Below the pieces are notes generated by a model. It saw nothing but the letters and a program-made list of their open reading frames with translations, searched no databases and was not told the origin of the DNA. A DNA stretch of 64,000 bases, taken from the NCBI RefSeq assembly GCF_000469665.2, contig NZ_AWTR02000085.1, positions 1 through 64,000 of the forward strand, read 5' to 3'. The stretch comes from Holospora obtusa F1. Lineage in GTDB: Bacteria; Pseudomonadota; Alphaproteobacteria; Holosporales; Holosporaceae. This document shows, one piece after another, positions 61,727 through 64,000 of the stretch. Both the position numbers and the translations under genes were made by a program. The number at the start of each line of letters is the position of its first letter. The stretch's first letter is position 1.

Positions 61727-64000
61727 TTGCACGTATTTTGTCGAAAACTTATTTTACGGTTAATTATACAATTTTTCGTAACAAATGTATGTTTGTTTGT
61801 TGGTTCAAATAAAGCTTTTTCAATGTTTTCTATACACGATACTGTTCGATATTTTCCTCACACCCAAGACTGGAAAGAATATCAAAACAGTCCTTTTTTA
61901 GTAGAACTTCAAGAAGGCGTTTATGATGAACATTCTAAAATTTTAAATGTTTCGGGCCCTTGCGTTCTTCGTCAAGGACACATCAAATTAGAATGTTGCC
62001 GTTTAAAGTACGATCAAGAAAAAAATAAAATCATTGTTGAAAATGGGCAATTGAAAGATAGCGCGGGAGACCGAATTTTTTTTGATAAGGCTTTTTTAAA
62101 TCACGAGTTAATTACAGGAATTTTTCAAAACGTGCGTATGCTCAGTTATCTTGGAGAACGGATGACAGCTAGAAAAATTATCAAACTTTCTCAAGAAAAA
62201 GTTAGAGGAGAGCGCGTGTCCTATACCCCTTGTTATGCGTGTAAAGATCAATTGTCTCAGGAACCTTTGTGGTCTTTGCATAGCGCAATTATAGAACAAG
62301 ATCAAAAAAAATCTCAAACCGAATATACAGACGCAACGTTAAAGTTAAAAGGGATTCCCATTATTCAAATTCCTTACTTTTATTTACCTACTCGACCTCG
62401 TAGTGGCCTAGTATCTCCATATGTTGGCGCAAACGTTGGTGCAGGATTTTATACCGGACTTCCCTATTATTACAGAATGACGGCTCAACAAGATTTAAAA
62501 GTTACTCCTTTTTACATGACAAAGGGAGGAGGAATGTTGGGGGCTGATTATCGAAGACGTTTTCATCAAGGAGAGATGAGAATCAATAGCGCTGCAAATC
62601 TTGCACCTGCACAGCAAACTACCGATCATCAGAAATTTCGGGGATGCGCTTCCTTAGACCTAGATTCACATTTTTCTGAAAATTGGAAATTTTTTTCCCA
62701 CGAATACATTGTTTCGGATCGAACATTTTTTACCACACGTCCATTTTTTGGGTTTACCAGTGCGCCATACCTGGAATCTAAGACGGGTTTCGAAGGATTT
62801 TTTCCAAAACATTGGTTTTCTTTTAGAACTTTGCGTTACCAAGATCTTTCTCCTGAAGACATGACGGAAGGGTCTTGCGCTGTAGCTCCAGAGTTGAAGT
62901 ACTCTTATCGAAGTAAAAAAATATTTGACAAAAATTTTACTGCAGATTTAGAAGCAAGCACGGTATCTTTATATCGAAAAGAAGGTACCCAGATGCAACG
63001 TGCCACGATAGACCTTGTATTAGAAACCTATCAAGTCACTAAAGGGGTACTAATCCATGGATCAGCACGATTAGGACAAGCGGTATATAGCGCTCAAATT
63101 CGTCCGTTGAGCTCTTTTGAGCAAACTTCTTACTCACCATTTGAAAAAATTTATATTGATGCACCAAAACAATATATCTCCGCTCAAAATTCAATATCCT
63201 TAAAAACATCTTATTATCGTGTTTTTCCAGAATTAGAAGCAAGCATTCGTTATCCTATGTTGATGGGATACAAATGGACTATTGTTCCAGAGTTACAGGC
63301 AGTTGCTAGCCCTAAAGATGTCAATTCTTGGAAAATTCCAAATCAAGACAGCCAAAACGTTCAATTTCACGACAATAATTTGTTAGCGCACAATCGTTTT
63401 TCTGGATTAGATCGAGTAGATGACGGAAGCAGAATAAACTATGCGACACATATTTGCTATCAAATGAATCAAACTCAAAAAATTGAAGCATATTTAGGGC
63501 AGCGTTTTTCTATTACAAGGCCTACACTAGAACTGATACCTGTGGGGATCCGTAAAGGTTTTTCTGATGTTGTTGGGAGATTATCGTGGAACACTTCTGG
63601 TGCAAAACTTTTGTATCGTTTTCGTGCAGCGCCTAAGTTACGTTCACAAATGCATATGGTAGAAGGAAGTATAGGGCCTTCAGAATTAGAATGTTCTGGA
63701 AGCTACATCTTTCTTTCGACAAATCCTTTGTATTGCACACTAGCTCACCAAGCAATTATACAAATTAAAACAAATCTTTTTACACGTCATTGGCATATTA
63801 GGGCATTCGTTACTCAAAATTTCAAAAAAAATAAGGTTTCTATGTTAACTTCAGATGAACTGCATTCAAATCGTCCTTTAAATCAAGGCGCTGGGTTTGG
63901 GTACGAAAATGAGTGTTTTGTTTTTGATTTTTTTCTTCAGTATAGTCGATACAAAATGGCAGCAGATTTAAGGCCAGGTATTTCATTTGGTGTCACGATT
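61727..64000 (+). CDS. lptD: LPS-assembly protein LptD (3' end beyond window)
   Basis: Outer-membrane barrel that inserts LPS. Visible features: the OstA/LptA-like N-terminal domain (about residues 45-140), the conserved SYTPCYACKDQ cysteine block, the IPIIQIPYFYLPT segment and then the long barrel domain with aromatic strands. I start at TTG 61727: it follows an upstream in-frame stop (61694-61696) and supplies a signal peptide (HVFCRKLILR then LIIQFFVTNVCLFVG). The first ATG (61823) would lack any export signal. No strong ribosome-binding site was seen, so the start is tentative. At least 758 codons are in view and the frame is open at the window end. Confidence 0.85.
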   Translation, partial: MHVFCRKLILRLIIQFFVTNVCLFVGSNKAFSMFSIHDTVRYFPHTQDWKEYQNSPFLVELQEGVYDEHSKILNVSGPCVLRQGHIKLECCRLKYDQEKNKIIVENGQLKDSAGDRIFFDKAFLNHELITGIFQNVRMLSYLGERMTARKIIKLSQEKVRGERVSYTPCYACKDQLSQEPLWSLHSAIIEQDQKKSQTEYTDATLKLKGIPIIQIPYFYLPTRPRSGLVSPYVGANVGAGFYTGLPYYYRMTAQQDLKVTPFYMTKGGGMLGADYRRRFHQGEMRINSAANLAPAQQTTDHQKFRGCASLDLDSHFSENWKFFSHEYIVSDRTFFTTRPFFGFTSAPYLESKTGFEGFFPKHWFSFRTLRYQDLSPEDMTEGSCAVAPELKYSYRSKKIFDKNFTADLEASTVSLYRKEGTQMQRATIDLVLETYQVTKGVLIHGSARLGQAVYSAQIRPLSSFEQTSYSPFEKIYIDAPKQYISAQNSISLKTSYYRVFPELEASIRYPMLMGYKWTIVPELQAVASPKDVNSWKIPNQDSQNVQFHDNNLLAHNRFSGLDRVDDGSRINYATHICYQMNQTQKIEAYLGQRFSITRPTLELIPVGIRKGFSDVVGRLSWNTSGAKLLYRFRAAPKLRSQMHMVEGSIGPSELECSGSYIFLSTNPLYCTLAHQAIIQIKTNLFTRHWHIRAFVTQNFKKNKVSMLTSDELHSNRPLNQGAGFGYENECFVFDFFLQYSRYKMAADLRPGISFGVTI

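Overview
This window is an AT-rich stretch of a reduced Gram-negative chromosome, most likely from a host-associated alphaproteobacterium. The evidence for Alphaproteobacteria is a CckA-type hybrid histidine kinase, the order rpsF-rpsR-(DUF2232-like membrane gene)-rplI, an AddB-type nuclease, a transhydrogenase alpha subunit split into two genes, and a lone terminase of the gene-transfer-agent type. lpxB and lptD show an LPS outer membrane, and murB/murC/murG/glmS/glmM show peptidoglycan synthesis. The order Holosporales or a related intracellular lineage is my best guess, but it is an inference without database support. There are no insertion sequences, CRISPR arrays or rRNA genes.

Layout. 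0.6-3.6 kb (minus): nucleotide-sugar epimerase, nucleotide-sugar dehydrogenase and NAD kinase. 4.4-18.1 kb (plus): secG, then the secE-nusG-rplKAJL-rpoBC transcription/translation block, followed directly by glmM and acpS. 18.3-24.1 kb (plus): two tandem paralogous lipoproteins with TPR and secretin-like domains, then cckA. 24.3-27.8 kb (minus): obgE, a SPOR-domain protein, BioY and a SurA-like isomerase. 28.1-33.1 kb (plus): rplY, pth, holA and an AddB-like nuclease. 33.3-37.3 kb (minus): a 1309-residue secreted coiled-coil protein, next to tRNA-Thr. 37.8-41.4 kb (plus): dut, tilS, gatC, gatA. 42.1-47.9 kb (plus): rpsF-rpsR-membrane protein-rplI, EamA transporter, M48 protease, trkA. 47.9-52.1 kb (minus): an IHF/HU protein, lpxB, pntAB, pntAA and ilvE. 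52.1 kb (plus): a DedA protein. 53.1-56.7 kb (minus): murB-murC-murG. 57.1-60.1 kb (plus): tRNA-Arg, glmS, mutY. 60.1-61.4 kb (minus): the terminase. 61.7 kb to the end (plus): lptD, cut by the window edge.

Functional links. glmS, glmM, murG, murC and murB are steps on the route to UDP-GlcNAc and lipid II. lpxB and lptD make and export LPS, and SurA-like chaperones and BepA-like M48 proteases are known to assist LptD-type barrels. CckA would feed the CtrA cell-cycle phosphorelay.

The most notable observations are: (1) two essential genes, rplI and murG, are each interrupted by a one-base frame change at a homopolymer (A9 and T6), so they are either slippage-decoded or assembly errors; (2) tandem TPR-secretin lipoproteins with no visible pilus or secretion partners; (3) a giant secreted coiled-coil protein with five degenerate repeats of about 100 residues that I do not recognise; (4) a solitary GTA-type terminase; (5) ribosomal protein S18 with an apparent insertion of about 20 residues.
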